Assembly: GCA_020726505.1 (NCBI GenBank)
Contig: JAHLEZ010000001.1
Coordinates: forward strand, 4,464,001-4,528,000
Reading direction: 5' to 3'
Length of the DNA stretch: 64,000 nucleotides
DNA from: Leptodontidium sp. MPI-SDFR-AT-0119
Taxonomy: Eukaryota > Ascomycota > Leotiomycetes > Helotiales > Leptodontidiaceae
In this document: piece after piece, positions 1 to 11,374 of the stretch
How positions within the stretch are numbered: the stretch's first letter is position 1
How the letters are laid out: the number at the start of each line of letters is the position of its first letter
Notes under the pieces: model-generated
Databases searched by the model: none
What the model was told of the DNA's origin: nothing
Seen by the model: the letters and a program-made list of their open reading frames with translations, nothing else
Program-made: the position numbers and the translations under genes

Positions 1-546
1 TGTTGGCTATGAAAATTACGGCAGCAAGTGGGAAATGTTTCGAGGGCTTACATTGGAAAAATCAAGAGACATTAGACCTTGTTCTATTCCCCAGCAGGGC
101 TATGCTTATACACCAACCCAGTGTGACTTTGAAATGGAAAGGGAACTGAGGCTACCCGACTCTGGAGGAATAGAGATAGGCTAGTGTTCGAGCAAGGAAA
201 AGGTAAATAAATCATGGGCACAAAGGCATTTCTAAAGATTGCTCTATAGGGCTATTTTTCTTTAACCTAGTCAGAAGTATGATAAAGACTTGTATCCAAT
301 CCAGCCTAGTGTTATTAAAAGGTCGCTCAATAACTAGTTATGTCATGTGCTCTACGGCGACATCTACGTCTACCTTAGCAGTCCGCCCAGATTAAGCGAG
401 CCACCTCCTCCAGCGGCCGCTGGACTGTTCTCCCCAACCCCTGGTTCTACTTTCTCTTTTTTTGATCTCGAATTTAAAACAAAAACCTCTCGACGCCAAA
501 ATTGCCACACTTCAAATCTCCTGCCACCAAGACGTGCCCTTCTGTC
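1..546. other. Left-edge non-coding stretch
   Basis: No convincing coding region is visible. Short open frames here lack any recognisable motif and overlap the upstream region of the first membrane-protein gene. The segment from about 300 to 546 is probably that gene's promoter and 5' leader. Nothing else was seen. Confidence 0.5.
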
Positions 547-1089
547 ATGGTCGAACAAAACAAATCGCTCAAGCGCGTCCTCACCGACTGCGAAAAAGGA
601 CTGTCTTCAAATCCACTCTACACCTGTAGCGCAAACGAAGCTGAGCGCCTTGGATACAGCCAAGAAGAGATTATCAACTCGCGCCCGCAATACCACACGT
701 TCCTTCGCACTTTTATGCTAATGATCGTGTTCTTGTACTTGGTTGTTATTTTTGACATTGTTGACTTCGAAAACGTTCTTCCATCCATTTTCGATCCTAA
801 GGAGACACGAACCATCATACAGGTATGGGATTCAAAGCCAGCGATGACAACCGCAGATGCTGTTGTTGTTCTGTGCCTCATCCTTGGACTCGCAGCAGCT
901 ATTCGTCGTCTCATAAGGGTTTACAGAGGGCGAGAAATTATGTTTCCTACGGTGCGTCAGGAGGTACGGGAGACCGCTCCGGTGACGGTGCCTTTGGTTT
1001 TGGGCATTTTGTATGTCATTGGGAAGGTGTTGGTTTTTATCTACAGCCTCTGGGAGGGAATCAGACAGGCAAAGCTTTCAGCGAACTAA
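547..1089 (+). CDS. Small three-pass membrane protein, unknown function
   Basis: An intron-less frame of 180 residues, starting at the ATG at 547 (MVEQNKSLKR). An in-frame ATG at 502 would add 15 residues that look like leader sequence. The soluble N-terminus of about 55 residues is followed by a strongly hydrophobic segment (FMLMIVFLYLVVIFDIV), a polar loop of about 35 residues, a second segment (AVVVLCLILGLAAAI), a basic Arg-rich stretch, and a third segment near the C-terminus. No catalytic or known family motif is visible and I do not recognise it. The topology resembles the protein encoded at 2085-2612, so the two may be diverged tandem relatives. The continuous frame with clean membrane segments argues that it is real. 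Confidence 0.6.
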   Translation: MVEQNKSLKRVLTDCEKGLSSNPLYTCSANEAERLGYSQEEIINSRPQYHTFLRTFMLMIVFLYLVVIFDIVDFENVLPSIFDPKETRTIIQVWDSKPAMTTADAVVVLCLILGLAAAIRRLIRVYRGREIMFPTVRQEVRETAPVTVPLVLGILYVIGKVLVFIYSLWEGIRQAKLSAN

Positions 1090-2084
1090 CTTCCGGTAAG
1101 AATCACTCTTTTCTTCATTTTCTTAAGGAAGGTGCTAACATTGCGGCCAGAATAATTCGACGTCTAACTATCTCGAAACCTCCATGGTCCCATCCCGCAT
1201 TCACCACGGTGTCTGATACAGAGAGTGCTTTGCAAGAACTGGTTGGGAAGGCTTGGTGTTTCTTTTTCTTTTGGCAGGCAGGGTGAATACCAAATAGGGG
1301 GAGCGGAAGCACTGTAGAAAGGGGCCACATGGAAAGATTTTCTGATGCCATAACATAACGTTTGATTTGTTGCGTGGCACCAGGCTGCTCGTTTGTTGCA
1401 TTAGGGGAAATGAACAAAGCTCTTTCGAATTTGTAATTTTCTGTGTTTGATCTCGTGCTGGTCCAAGCAGAAGGGTTCCACAGAAATTGGCCTTTCCAGG
1501 CTCCTTCATCACTCAATCAAGCTCGCCACGGTAAATGCCCAGACCACACCTTGGCGCGTTTTAAAATGTTCCCGTGTTACCACAATGATTACTATTTTCT
1601 CGAAATACCTCTCTATGCCCAAAGTTTCTGCGGAGCAGATGACAGATGTATCTGATTGAAACTCGAGCCTGCGCTCATTTAAGCTAAGAGATGATGTGAC
1701 CAGCGCTGAAGAACATCTGAAGAGGTATTAGATAGTCAAATTATTCGCAGGGAAATAAATATCCGACATAGGAGGGAATTGTACGCGAGCAAATCTGCTG
1801 CGGCAGACGAGAACTCACTTCATCGCTCAAACCACTTCATACAACACTGACAAAGATTATGGAACTGCTCTTGAAGCTCATCAAGTCATCGAAGGTGGGA
1901 AGCTTGTGCCCACAACTTCCGATCTTGAAGACCAAATTCTCTGCCTCCATACCCGAAGCGATTCGTTTGTTGACTTCGAAAGGCGCTAGTGGAGGCTAGC
2001 TCAGACTTCTTCGCGCCTGCCCTGTTTGGCCACAGAGCATCTTCAACAACAATTTCCTAGCAGATCCACGACGAGAGCGCGTCA
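1090..2084. other. Intergenic stretch between the two membrane-protein genes
   Basis: About 1 kb holding the 3' end of the first gene and the upstream region of the second. Several short overlapping frames occur on both strands, but none has a recognisable domain, consistent composition or believable splice partners. No RNA gene was recognised. Confidence 0.5.
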
Positions 2085-2612
2085 ATGATGGCAGCCACTC
2101 GATATCTCTCAAAGCTCAACCCGAGCCACCCAATTCACGTCCAGCGCAAAGAGAGCCAGGCTGAGCAAAGCGTCCAGCCTGCAGCTAACGACAGCTCCTC
2201 AGGTGACCCGGTGCATCAAATATATACACAGCCTCTTCGAGAGACCATCTTTGGCACAACCATCCTCATCGCCGCTGGAACGTATACCCTCCTCAAGTTG
2301 CACAGCACTCTCCGAGAAGACGATGCGCAAAAGACTCTCTGCGCTCTCCAGAGACAAAATCTATGGACTCTCATGGTTGGTTTGATGATCACGGAAGGAT
2401 TAATGATCTCGTGTGTTGTTCTTGGAGTTGCTTTTGGGGTCCGAAGGGCTTGCTGGGAGGCGAAGGGACGGTATCAGACGGCGAGGGAGTGGGGTCGAGA
2501 AGCTATTGCTGTCCTGTTGCCATTCTACCTTGCTGCTATGGTGGCCGTGGCTACTTTGGCTAGGATAGGATGGGGAGTTTTCGTGGCCAAAGAATCAAAA
2601 AACATCTGCTAG
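2085..2612 (+). CDS. Small three-pass membrane protein, unknown function
   Basis: An intron-less 175-residue frame starting MMAATRYLSK. The N-terminal 50 residues are polar and rich in Ser and Gln. A first hydrophobic segment (TIFGTTILIAAGTYTLL) precedes a charged loop. A second segment (LMVGLMITEGLMISCVVLGVAFG) is followed by a basic stretch of about 25 residues. The last segment (IAVLLPFYLAAMVAVATLA) ends shortly before the C-terminus. The order TM, loop, TM, Arg-rich linker, RE-containing turn, TM matches the protein at 547-1089. No domain family is recognised. It lies just outside the biosynthetic cluster and nothing ties it to the pathway. Confidence 0.6.
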   Translation: MMAATRYLSKLNPSHPIHVQRKESQAEQSVQPAANDSSSGDPVHQIYTQPLRETIFGTTILIAAGTYTLLKLHSTLREDDAQKTLCALQRQNLWTLMVGLMITEGLMISCVVLGVAFGVRRACWEAKGRYQTAREWGREAIAVLLPFYLAAMVAVATLARIGWGVFVAKESKNIC

Positions 2613-3340
2613 ATACTGCTTCCTTCCTCTAACGCCCTGAATTTTTCTAACTGTCCTGTTTAGATTTCCCATCATCTCCTGGTGCTAGCTTTCATCACTC
2701 ACCACACGCCATTTGCTCTCTACAACAATTTGTTTGTCATTGAAGAAAGCTCTGGGTCGGTAAGAAAGTGCCGAAGATTCTTGACCAGTGGATTGGGTTG
2801 TGTTTTGCAAGTTCCGACTGGTGGATTAAAGATGTTTCGGCGGTGGTGAGGGGGAAGGGGTAATTTCCTGGCTGAGAAATGATAACACCTCATTGCATGC
2901 AAATCAGGGCCTCGAAAAGTGTAGATAGGTTCCTGGTTACCAGAATCTTCGACAAGAATCCTGCCAGGCATAGCTGTGAACCGCTGCAAACTCGATCTGT
3001 ATCCTCGTGACTTTCGCAGAATTCCTGCTTAGTAGCTTATCAGTAATTGTTCTTTCTCAAAGGCTTTCACAAGAATGGGAAATTTCAACAAGTTGGAGTG
3101 AACTATTAAGATCTGTTTTCTGCCGCCGTGTCTTCGATCGAGCCACCCCCCTCATGTGATGAGGTTCATTGACTTGCTTCTGATCTGAGAAGACATGAGT
3201 TAAAACCTCCCATTTCCACTCTCGATGTCTCTTTCCCATATTTCTCATCTAGTCAACTAGTTTCAATTTCAGGCGCTGCATTGAAGCAAGAATTCTGCTA
3301 GTCTAGCAAACGCCAAAGAATCACCAACACAGACCAGTGC
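2613..3340. other. Convergent intergenic stretch
   Basis: Lies between the 3' end of the second membrane-protein gene and the 3' end of the minus-strand monooxygenase. It should contain both 3' untranslated regions. No gene-like frame or repeat was seen. Confidence 0.5.
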
Positions 3341-4984
3341 TCAACCTGCATAAGTAATCAGTTCTCCCTTGTCCAGAAGCTCCAAAGACTTCACAATCCC
3401 AGGGTAAGACCAGTAAAACGGCGCGTGCTTATACACTGTCGTTATATCATGCGATGACAGGACCCCTGACGATAGATCTTGTACGATGGATGCTCGAGGT
3501 CGTCGGACACGTTCCTTTGTACGTTAGTGCCATCACATTCCCAAGCTTTGTTGCGACATACCCATTGCTGCAAGACAGCATTTAGGCTGTCTCGGTCCAC
3601 CGCATCGTTATTCAATAATTCCAAGCCCTCGGCATCCTCAATGGCCTGGTTGGCCCCTTGAGATTGAGTAGGCTACATATTAATCAGCATATTTGCTTCC
3701 ATAAACATCGAACCTGTATAAGTGAGCTGTCTCAAGATTGCCGTGGGGAGTATCCCCGAGATTCAATCGCTGGTGAAGCTGTCATGATGGCTGACATATT
3801 CTCAAGCACAGGGAAGGTATTGACGTACCGTCATGGCATGTGCAGCATCACCCACCAACATTACACGACCCTTAACATACGTCGGCAATGGATCTTGGTG
3901 TCGTATCTGCCACAGGCGAATATTCGTTGCGAGTCTGAATAGGACTTAGCTAGCCACTGGTTCCTGAATATCCGAGATACTGACCTCAATATTGCTTTGA
4001 TGCCCTCGGGAAAGTCGTGAAAGTATACCAGCACATCTTCTGCACTTCTGAGCTCATTTTTACTTCCTGACACTGGATCCTTGAGTAAGTTGTCTGGAAC
4101 CAGCATTATGAAGTTGAACATGGTAAAGTCACGGAACGGATAGAATGCCAGTGATCGCTGGCTACCATCAGCAGCAACCATAATCCCTAGAGATGGTTGA
4201 TTGGGCCCAGGAAGATGGGGATATATCTCCATTGCTTCTTTTGCAGGTATCACGAATCGAAATGCAGAGGTCCCTGACGGCTTGGGAGGGTTTACGGCAA
4301 CTGGCTCGTCAACAACAAATGGTCGAACGATTGAGTTGATGCCATCAGCACCTTCAGTCAAACGTCAATGGTCAGCCTTGAAAATGAGGTAAACCTGGAC
4401 ACTCCATACCTATGACAAGATCTGATTCATAGACATCGCCGTTTTTCAACGTCAACTTCCCCGTCTGGGTATCAACTGCAGCGACTTCGGCCCCAAATAC
4501 AATCTTTGCTGGGTTCCCTTCAACACCCAACTCAGCACTTGGTGCGGTGGCCAACCTCAGAAACTCGTTCCTTAAATCGGCACGATTGTTAGACAGCCAC
4601 TTATCTCCATAGTCTTTCTCCCAATTCAGTGCATGGTCATGCACAAGAATCTCTTCTTTTGTCCACTAGAGAATTAGAGGTCAGTTAGGATGTATGATAA
4701 TGCATACACTACAAACTGAACAGCGGGAATTGAAGGCCACTCACGATTCGGACGAAGTCCATTCCTACACACCCAATCTTAGAGCGATCAAGACCTAGCT
4801 TGTCGAGATACTGCATTGTGCTTGGGCCGATGAGTAGCGCCGCGCCGAATTCAACAGCGTGAGGTGTTCGTTCGAGAATTGTGACATTGTGATGGGTGCG
4901 CAGAACACGTGCAGAAATAGCACCTCCAAGACCGCCTCCAACGATGGTGATATCAAGACCTCTCTTTGGTACTGTGGTGGTCAT
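3341..4984 (-). CDS. FAD-dependent monooxygenase (salicylate hydroxylase-like), cluster tailoring enzyme
   Basis: A six-exon reconstruction gives 417 residues. Exons on the minus strand are 4984-4745, 4665-4410, 4351-3985, 3934-3829, 3672-3562 and 3514-3341. All five introns are GT-AG and in phase. The class A flavoprotein hydroxylase signatures are all present: the FAD dinucleotide fold VGGGLGGA near residue 17, the DG motif GADGINS at the exon 2/3 junction, and the GD motif LVGDAAHAM before the PTQSQGANQAIEDA helix. The C-terminal RVRRPRASIVQ segment is also typical. Such enzymes use NAD(P)H and O2 to hydroxylate aromatic or related substrates. Its position beside an aromatic-type PKS suggests ring hydroxylation or dearomatisation of the polyketide, which is inference. 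The length is normal and no break is seen. Confidence 0.88.
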
Positions 4985-5629
4985 GTTTGCGGTTACTTTG
5001 GAAGGATAGGAAAATTTGAACAGTAAGTTAATTACTCTGCACCGACGAGGCAGGAACTTCTGAAGACGTGAGTCTTCAACATCTCGTTGACAGCTCCACC
5101 TTCAAACCCTTTTTCGGTAGGCGCAGAAGAAACCAAGGAAATGCCAATTAGTCAATCCAAACCCAACTGTTTATCGGGCCCGCCCCGAAAAAGCATATCA
5201 AAGGTCCGCCCGTTAAATAAAGTTTGCCTTGCCAGCAGAGTCAGACAGCAAGGGAGTCCCTAGAAAACTTTGTTTCTTGCCATGTGGGGGTGCGAAAGAT
5301 ACGCAGTGAAGCCGGACCCGTTTGTGTCAACTCCATGTAGCCAGATCCACCTGTCTGAATTCCGGCCGGGGATGCGTAAAAGACGTAGATAAGCTAGAAT
5401 GTTGGAGTCTAGGGGCTTGAGTCGAGCATATCTAATTCTCGGCAGATCGCTCCTATGCACGCATGGTCAACAGTCTCCCTATTCTCGTCACACAGCACAA
5501 CAGTACAACGGCACCTGATTTTCCTATCTGAGGACTTGCCTGTGATCCCATTTTCAAATTTCTTCCTAGCACAACGCCACGACAGAAGTATCCAACAGAC
5601 AGATTTCTGTCTAACCTCCATCTATCATC
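4985..5629. promoter_or_regulatory. Divergent intergenic promoter region
   Basis: A 645-bp stretch between the start codons of the divergently transcribed monooxygenase (-) and the P-loop protein (+). Both promoters must lie here. I could not identify a specific operator with confidence. Confidence 0.5.
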
Positions 5630-6698
5630 ATGTCATCTGATCAGAATCGCTTTCTCCTTATCACCTACCCGCGCACAGCATCAAATCTCCTTTTGAAAAT
5701 ACTCGCCCTAGAAACACAACCAAATGTTCACATGACGCCCGAAGGTAGCGGGCCGCATGGTGGAAACGGATATTTCTTCATGCGCAACCAAATGCTCAAG
5801 GGAAAGATTGGAAAGACAATGAGCGAATGGACGGAAGATGAGAGGCTGCAGATGACAGAAAGTTACCGTAAAAGCTATTTCCCTTCCCAATGAAAACTGT
5901 ACGGAACTTACTGACGTGTTGATTTTAGAGAGCTGTTTTGACGATCTGGAAGCTTACGCACAAGTGGCATCAGCGCAAGGCAAGATAGCCTTTGTTAAGG
6001 AGCACGCTCATTTCATCACTGAGCCCTCGGCCCTAGAGAACTTCATCTCGGGCGCCCTTGGCACGCCACAGGTGCCATTGACAGTCACGCTTCCTTCTAC
6101 ATATGGCCCAGAAGGAACTCGTACTACTGGAAATGATACGATCTTTCCCAATGAGTTCCTTCGAACATGGAAGCCAACTATTCTCATTCGTCACCCTGCC
6201 TTGGTATTCCCATCATACTATCGAGCATCTCAGGCATTTTTTAAGTCCAGCGAATCCCAATTGGACTTATTTATGACTTTCGCTTGGCAACGGAGATTGC
6301 ACGACTGGTACCAGACACAGTCTTCCGAGGAACCTGCTCATGGGAGTGTATCATGGCCGGTAGTCCTCGATGCAGATGACATCATCGCGGAGCCAGGCGT
6401 TGTTGTTCGGTATTGTCAAATCATCGGAATTGACCCTTCGAAGTTGAAATTCGAATGGGCGCCAGTATCTTCGGAAGAGAAGAAGGAGATGAACCCAGTC
6501 ATTGGACGATTTCTGTCTTGTTTGTTAGATTCTTCAGGAATTCAGAAAGACAAGGTGTCCACCAATATTGATATTGGTATTGAAACTGCGAAGTGGAAGG
6601 CGGAGTTCGGAGATGTTCTGGGAGAGAAAATGGCCAAGTGGGTTGGAGATGCTATGCCAGATTATGAGGCAATGAGGGCGAGGAGGCTGAGAGCTTGA
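5630..6698 (+). CDS. Sulfotransferase-like P-loop protein
   Basis: Two exons, 5630-5867 and 5929-6698, joined across a 61-bp GT-AG intron, give 335 residues. The N-terminus carries YPRTASNLLLKIL, which matches the 5'-phosphosulfate-binding loop of sulfotransferases, with Arg where classical enzymes have Lys (YPKSGTTW type). RHPALVFPSYYR, about 190 residues in, resembles the 3'-phosphate-binding segment. Fungal members of this family are often annotated only as P-loop proteins, and true PAPS-dependent activity is unproven. The gene sits between the monooxygenase and the NRPS, convergent with the latter, so it is probably a cluster member. Its role could be sulfation or another nucleotide-dependent transfer. 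No break is seen. Confidence 0.72.
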
Positions 6699-7112
6699 GA
6701 GGAACCTGGAAGTGATGATGGGGTGAGGAATTGGCGGAAGTTGTTGGCCTCGGGAGATGGGGATGGGATTACTGTATTGTAGTTTGGCCTGAGGCCGTCG
6801 CCAAACCTTATTTTAACATTGCAGAAATCAAGACAAACAGCTCCAGACTCTCCTGATCTAACAAAAGCGACTATGAAGACTGGCGATACGCCATAGGAAC
6901 CGTCCGTAGGTATATCAATGGGAGAAATCACGTCAATCAGTCATGCCCACAAGAGGGAGTAGGACGATCACCTTCATCACCCACAATGGACCAAGGAGCT
7001 AACCCCCTCTCTACACTCCATGTCCAATATATCAACGAAGCAAATGCAATTTCCTACCTACTATAACCTATTTCGAAGCCATTCTCACCATACGCTATGA
7101 CACCTTCTAGCA
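6699..7112. other. Convergent 3' intergenic stretch
   Basis: A 414-bp gap between two convergent stop codons. It should hold both polyadenylation regions. No gene seen. Confidence 0.5.
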
Positions 7113-10100
7113 TCAAACTGACAACGCCACGGCTGTCCTCCCGAGCAACACGATCTGTTTACGCATTGTGGGATTGTCCACGATATCCTCTACATCAACG
7201 TCGAAACCAGCAGTGCGATAGGACTTGCACAAAGCAGCCGCCGCGATGAGGTCACCCCAAACATCGTAAAATGGCGTATCCAATCCAATTGTTGTGTTAT
7301 GGGGTGTCTCTTGACCCATAAGGACTTGGTTCCAGGCTTTCTCGACAACATTCCGAAGATTCTTCGGCAAAGCATCTGTGGGAATCAGCAAGGTGCTACA
7401 ATTACAATTGGCTATTTGAGATGACGAACCTGGGCTGGCTACAAGGAAACTTTTTATAGGCTTCTGAATAGCCTCGGATGGCAGCTGAATTATGTCACAA
7501 AACAGCTTTAATGCTTCCTCTGCGCAGTCATTCGAGACAACTGCTCTGCTGAACCTCAGCTCAACCTCCATTTGTGTTCCAACAGGCTTAGTCTGCAGCC
7601 ACATGTCGGACTTGTCATGCATAGGTTCGTAGACATCAAAGTCATACTTCAAGTCCTGCGAGAGAGTGAAAGCATGCTTCATAGTCTCATCGATATGCAC
7701 GTGGTTGACAATAGAGGAAAAGCGTGTCCATGGGACCCAGTCTGTGCATTTCTCAATGATGTGTCGAAACCCAATATTTTCGAAGCTTAGGGAAGCTAAG
7801 TGTTGCGACTGAAGCTGCTTGACAAAGTTCCCAACAGTCATGGAAGCATCAACATGGGCCCTGATTGGAGTGATGTTCATACAAGGCCCAACGATATCTT
7901 CAATACCGGTCATAGCGGCATGTCGTCCCGACGACAGTCTACCAAACACGACGTCAGAGTTGCTAGATAGTTGGCTCAGCACCATCGCCCAAGCGGAGAG
8001 TACGAAAGATGCCGTTGTGATACCTTGGCCTTGCAAGGCCGGAAGTCCAACAGTTCTCTTCAGCGTCGTGTCGACGATATTGCTGTATGAAGGCTTGTCT
8101 CGGGGTAGAATCTTGGTCATCTTTGACCCTTGCAGTAATTCTCGCCAGAATGTTTCTGCGTCACTTTCATCATTTACCACAAAGGATACGAAATCTGAGA
8201 AGCTTGTTGATTGGCGAATCTCAACTCCAGAATACGAGTCTTTCAGTGCGCCGAGGAGCGAGGGTAGACTTATGACGTCGTATTGAGCATGAGATATTCT
8301 CAGCAATAGCCGATACGTGCCAGAATCCCTCACAAGAGCGAAGCGCACGATTGGTTCGCCCAATGATGCCTTCGAGTTTGTATCTTGTTCGAACAACCTT
8401 TGCGACGTGGTACTAGCATCTTCGCCAGTCATGCATTCATGGTTCTGGAAGTCGAAAGGATAGTCCTTCAGCACGACTTGCAGCACCTGGCGTTTGTCGG
8501 CTACAAAGACTGTCCTCAAGATCGGGAAAGCCACCAACAGGGCCTTGCACGCAGCTTCAAGCCTGGCCACGTCAAGGTTGCCTTTGAAGTCGAAGATAAG
8601 ATAATCTGTCCATCCCCGCATCTTCAACAAGCCTGTATACACAGCCCATGATTGCCAATCAGTTGCCATTGATATTGTTTCGATCGTGTACGGACCGACA
8701 AGTTTCTCGATTCTCGTGGTATCTTCGACCGAGATCACAAAGGACGGGGTTCTATTCTCTGAGAGCTCCTGTCCGCGAGGTTGTTTCACGACAGAACTCA
8801 TGCCCTCCAAGGACGGGTTCTGAAGTATCTCTCCTGTACTCAATACGTGTCCCAATTCTCGTGCCATTCTTACAAGTTTGATGGCTTGAAGGGAATCGCC
8901 ACCGAGCACCATAAAGTTGTCCTCCAGAGCAATACTTTCAACGTCGATGCCAAAGAGGTTGGCCCAGAGTCCTGCAACAATCTTCTGAGTATCCGTTGAC
9001 GGCAGTGTTCTCTGACTACCACTTGCGCTGTATGCCACCAGATCCTCGATGGACATTGCCGAAGCTATTTGGCGCAGCCTCTTTCTATCCATTTTACCAG
9101 ACATGTTTGTTGGCCTTCGACTGAAAGGTAGGAATATGGTCGGTACCATGTAAGTGGGTAACGCTACCGACATCTTCTCCCTCAACGTTGGCAGCAAGTT
9201 TAAGATGTCTCTACATCCATCTTTTGGTAGGAGCCCGTCTGCTGGATTATTTGGCTTTCCAAGGTCTGTTGATGAGAAGACGTAGCCAACCAGGAAAGAT
9301 CTATTCTGGCTGGTTGTTACGACATCGGCAGCAACGGCCATCGACTCCGGCAGGTTATTTTGCATGTGAGTCTCAACATCACCCAGCTCGATACGCTGTC
9401 CATTCAGCTTGACTCTAGTATCTCTGCGTCCTAGCAGCCTCACAAGGCCATCGGAGTAATATCGTGCCATGTCTCCTGTTCGGTAGAGCCGGAATTTTCG
9501 ATTGGGATAAGCACCTTTTCTTGCCCACAGCGGAGCCTCGATGAAAGCTGCATTTGTTTTCTCTTCATCATGAAGATACCCCTGGGCCAAGCATGGGCCC
9601 TCGACCATCAGCTCACCAAGAGCCCCTATTGGAGCAAGCTTGTTGTAATCATCTGGGTCAACAATCCAAGGTACGCCACTCATCGTCTGAGCCATTCTGT
9701 TCATTGTCCCGTCGGTCTTGATGTTGGTGGTGATTGCTACTCCTTCAGTCATGCCGACGGCTTCGACGAATTTCAGCTTGGGAGCCCATGTCGCAATGAG
9801 ATCTGGTAGCACTGGTTCGCCACCAGTAAGAAGAATCTCTAGAGTGGGGAACATCTCTGGCTTGAAGAGCTTGAGCAATGTTGGTGGGAAGAACACGCGG
9901 GTAATCTCGTGCTCCTTCATGAACTCCGTGATGTTGTTCAATCGAACCTTCTCAGATGGGATACAAATACACCCACCGTTTCCGAGGGTTTTGAAAATCT
10001 CAACAACACTGGCCGCGAATGCTTGGGACGCAAATTGCATGATGCTTTTTCCGGGCCCGTACCCGGAGTCTGATCCATCTCTAGCTTTCATAGTGATGGA

Positions 10101-11374
10101 TGTACAGGAGGCTAAGTGTTGATGAGCGACTCCTTTGGGTCTGCCAGTACTTCCTGATGTGAAGGCAACATAACACAAGTCTGTTGACTTAACAGACATC
10201 GCTGCAGCTGTATATTCGGGTGCTAGTGACAACTGAGCAAGTTCTGGAACATTTGAAATGACGTCCCAGCCATTTCCCTTGAACCTTTCGCTCTGAGAGT
10301 CGCCAGCCAGGATGATCTTAGATTCCGTCTCCAGAATAGTGTCCACTAGTCGGTTCGTGGGCTGAACTGGGTCCAATGTTGTGAACGCAGCACCGGCTTT
10401 TAGCACTGCGATCATGGCTACGATTGTCCACTTGCATTTTTCGAAGCAAATCGGTATTACCATATTTGGAACGACACCTTTGGTTGACAAATGTCGGCCA
10501 AGCACTGTCGAAAGCGTGTCAAACTCGGCATATGTGAGATTGCCATCCCAAGACTTGATCGCCAACGCTTCTGGGGTTGATTGTGCTTGTTTCTGAAGTA
10601 AATCGTGGGCACAAAGCCGAGGTTCTTCAGGAATCACATGATTCCATGCCCATATCTGTTCCAAATCATTTCCGTCGATTAGATTTAGATTCTCTATAAT
10701 CGTCGATGGTCCAGATACAATCTTCGCTAGAATATTACGAATTGTCCTTGCAACACGTTGCCCCTGAGCCGCATCGAAAAATGACAAATTATGCTCAATT
10801 TGAATCGACGATATTTCCTCTTGAGAAGTATACAGAAAAACCAAGTCAGACTAGATACGATTAGCTCTGGTACAGTATATCCAATTTGAACGGAATTTTT
10901 GAAACGCACCATTTTGGAGGCATTTTCCCGCTCAGTATCGTCAGAGCTCTGCCGATCACTGGTGATAAAGAGCTCCGTGTTGAAGAGATCGGCACCAACA
11001 TCGCTTCCCTTTACAGAATGCCAGCTGACTGATGAAGTAGCATAGTCGCTTTGAGCAATTCTCTTCAGATGCTGCAAAATTGTATGCGCCGCGTCAAATC
11101 GATCTCCACAGATCGTTAGATTTCCGTACCCAAACAGGGTGGTGTCTGATCCCAGATAAGAGTGAAGAGTCAACGCCCACGCTGCTTGAATCACTGCTTC
11201 GAGCTCCACATCCTGATTTTTGCAAAAGTTGTGGAGGGCAATTCTGCTCTCAGATGATATGTCTACACGGGCCAGAAGTCGCTCGTCTGGTGCAACAAAT
11301 GCTTTGTTCAGTTGAGGAAATTTGCAGGGCTCTAGATCTTGAACCTGTGGCACTGGTGATTTGAGTGACCCCAT
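7113..11374 (-). CDS. Monomodular NRPS: partial C - A - T - C - degenerate T
   Basis: Two exons, 11374-10910 and 10850-7113, joined across a 59-bp GT-AG intron, give 1,400 residues. Residues 1 to about 210 look like the C-terminal half of a condensation domain without its HHxxxDG motif, common in fungal initiation modules. The adenylation domain follows, with FTSGSTGRPKG near 383, YRTGDMARYYSDG and GRRDTRVKLNGQRIELGD. The position that is normally Asp235 reads Ala (QAFAASVVEIF, near 435), so an alpha-amino acid is unlikely. A carrier domain has GGDSLQA with its Ser near 804. A full condensation domain has SHAQYDVIS near 1010, fitting the SHxxxDxxS form of fungal terminal C domains. The C-terminal carrier-like segment reads YDVWGDLIAAAAL near 1354, with Leu where the phosphopantetheine Ser should be. 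It is divergent from the PKS and probably co-regulated. The product is not known. Confidence 0.88.

Noticed and set aside
7113..10844. NRPS starting inside at 10844
   Set aside because: That start would be a TTG immediately after an in-frame TAG that lies in an intron. The 11374-10910 exon joins in phase and adds the partial C domain.
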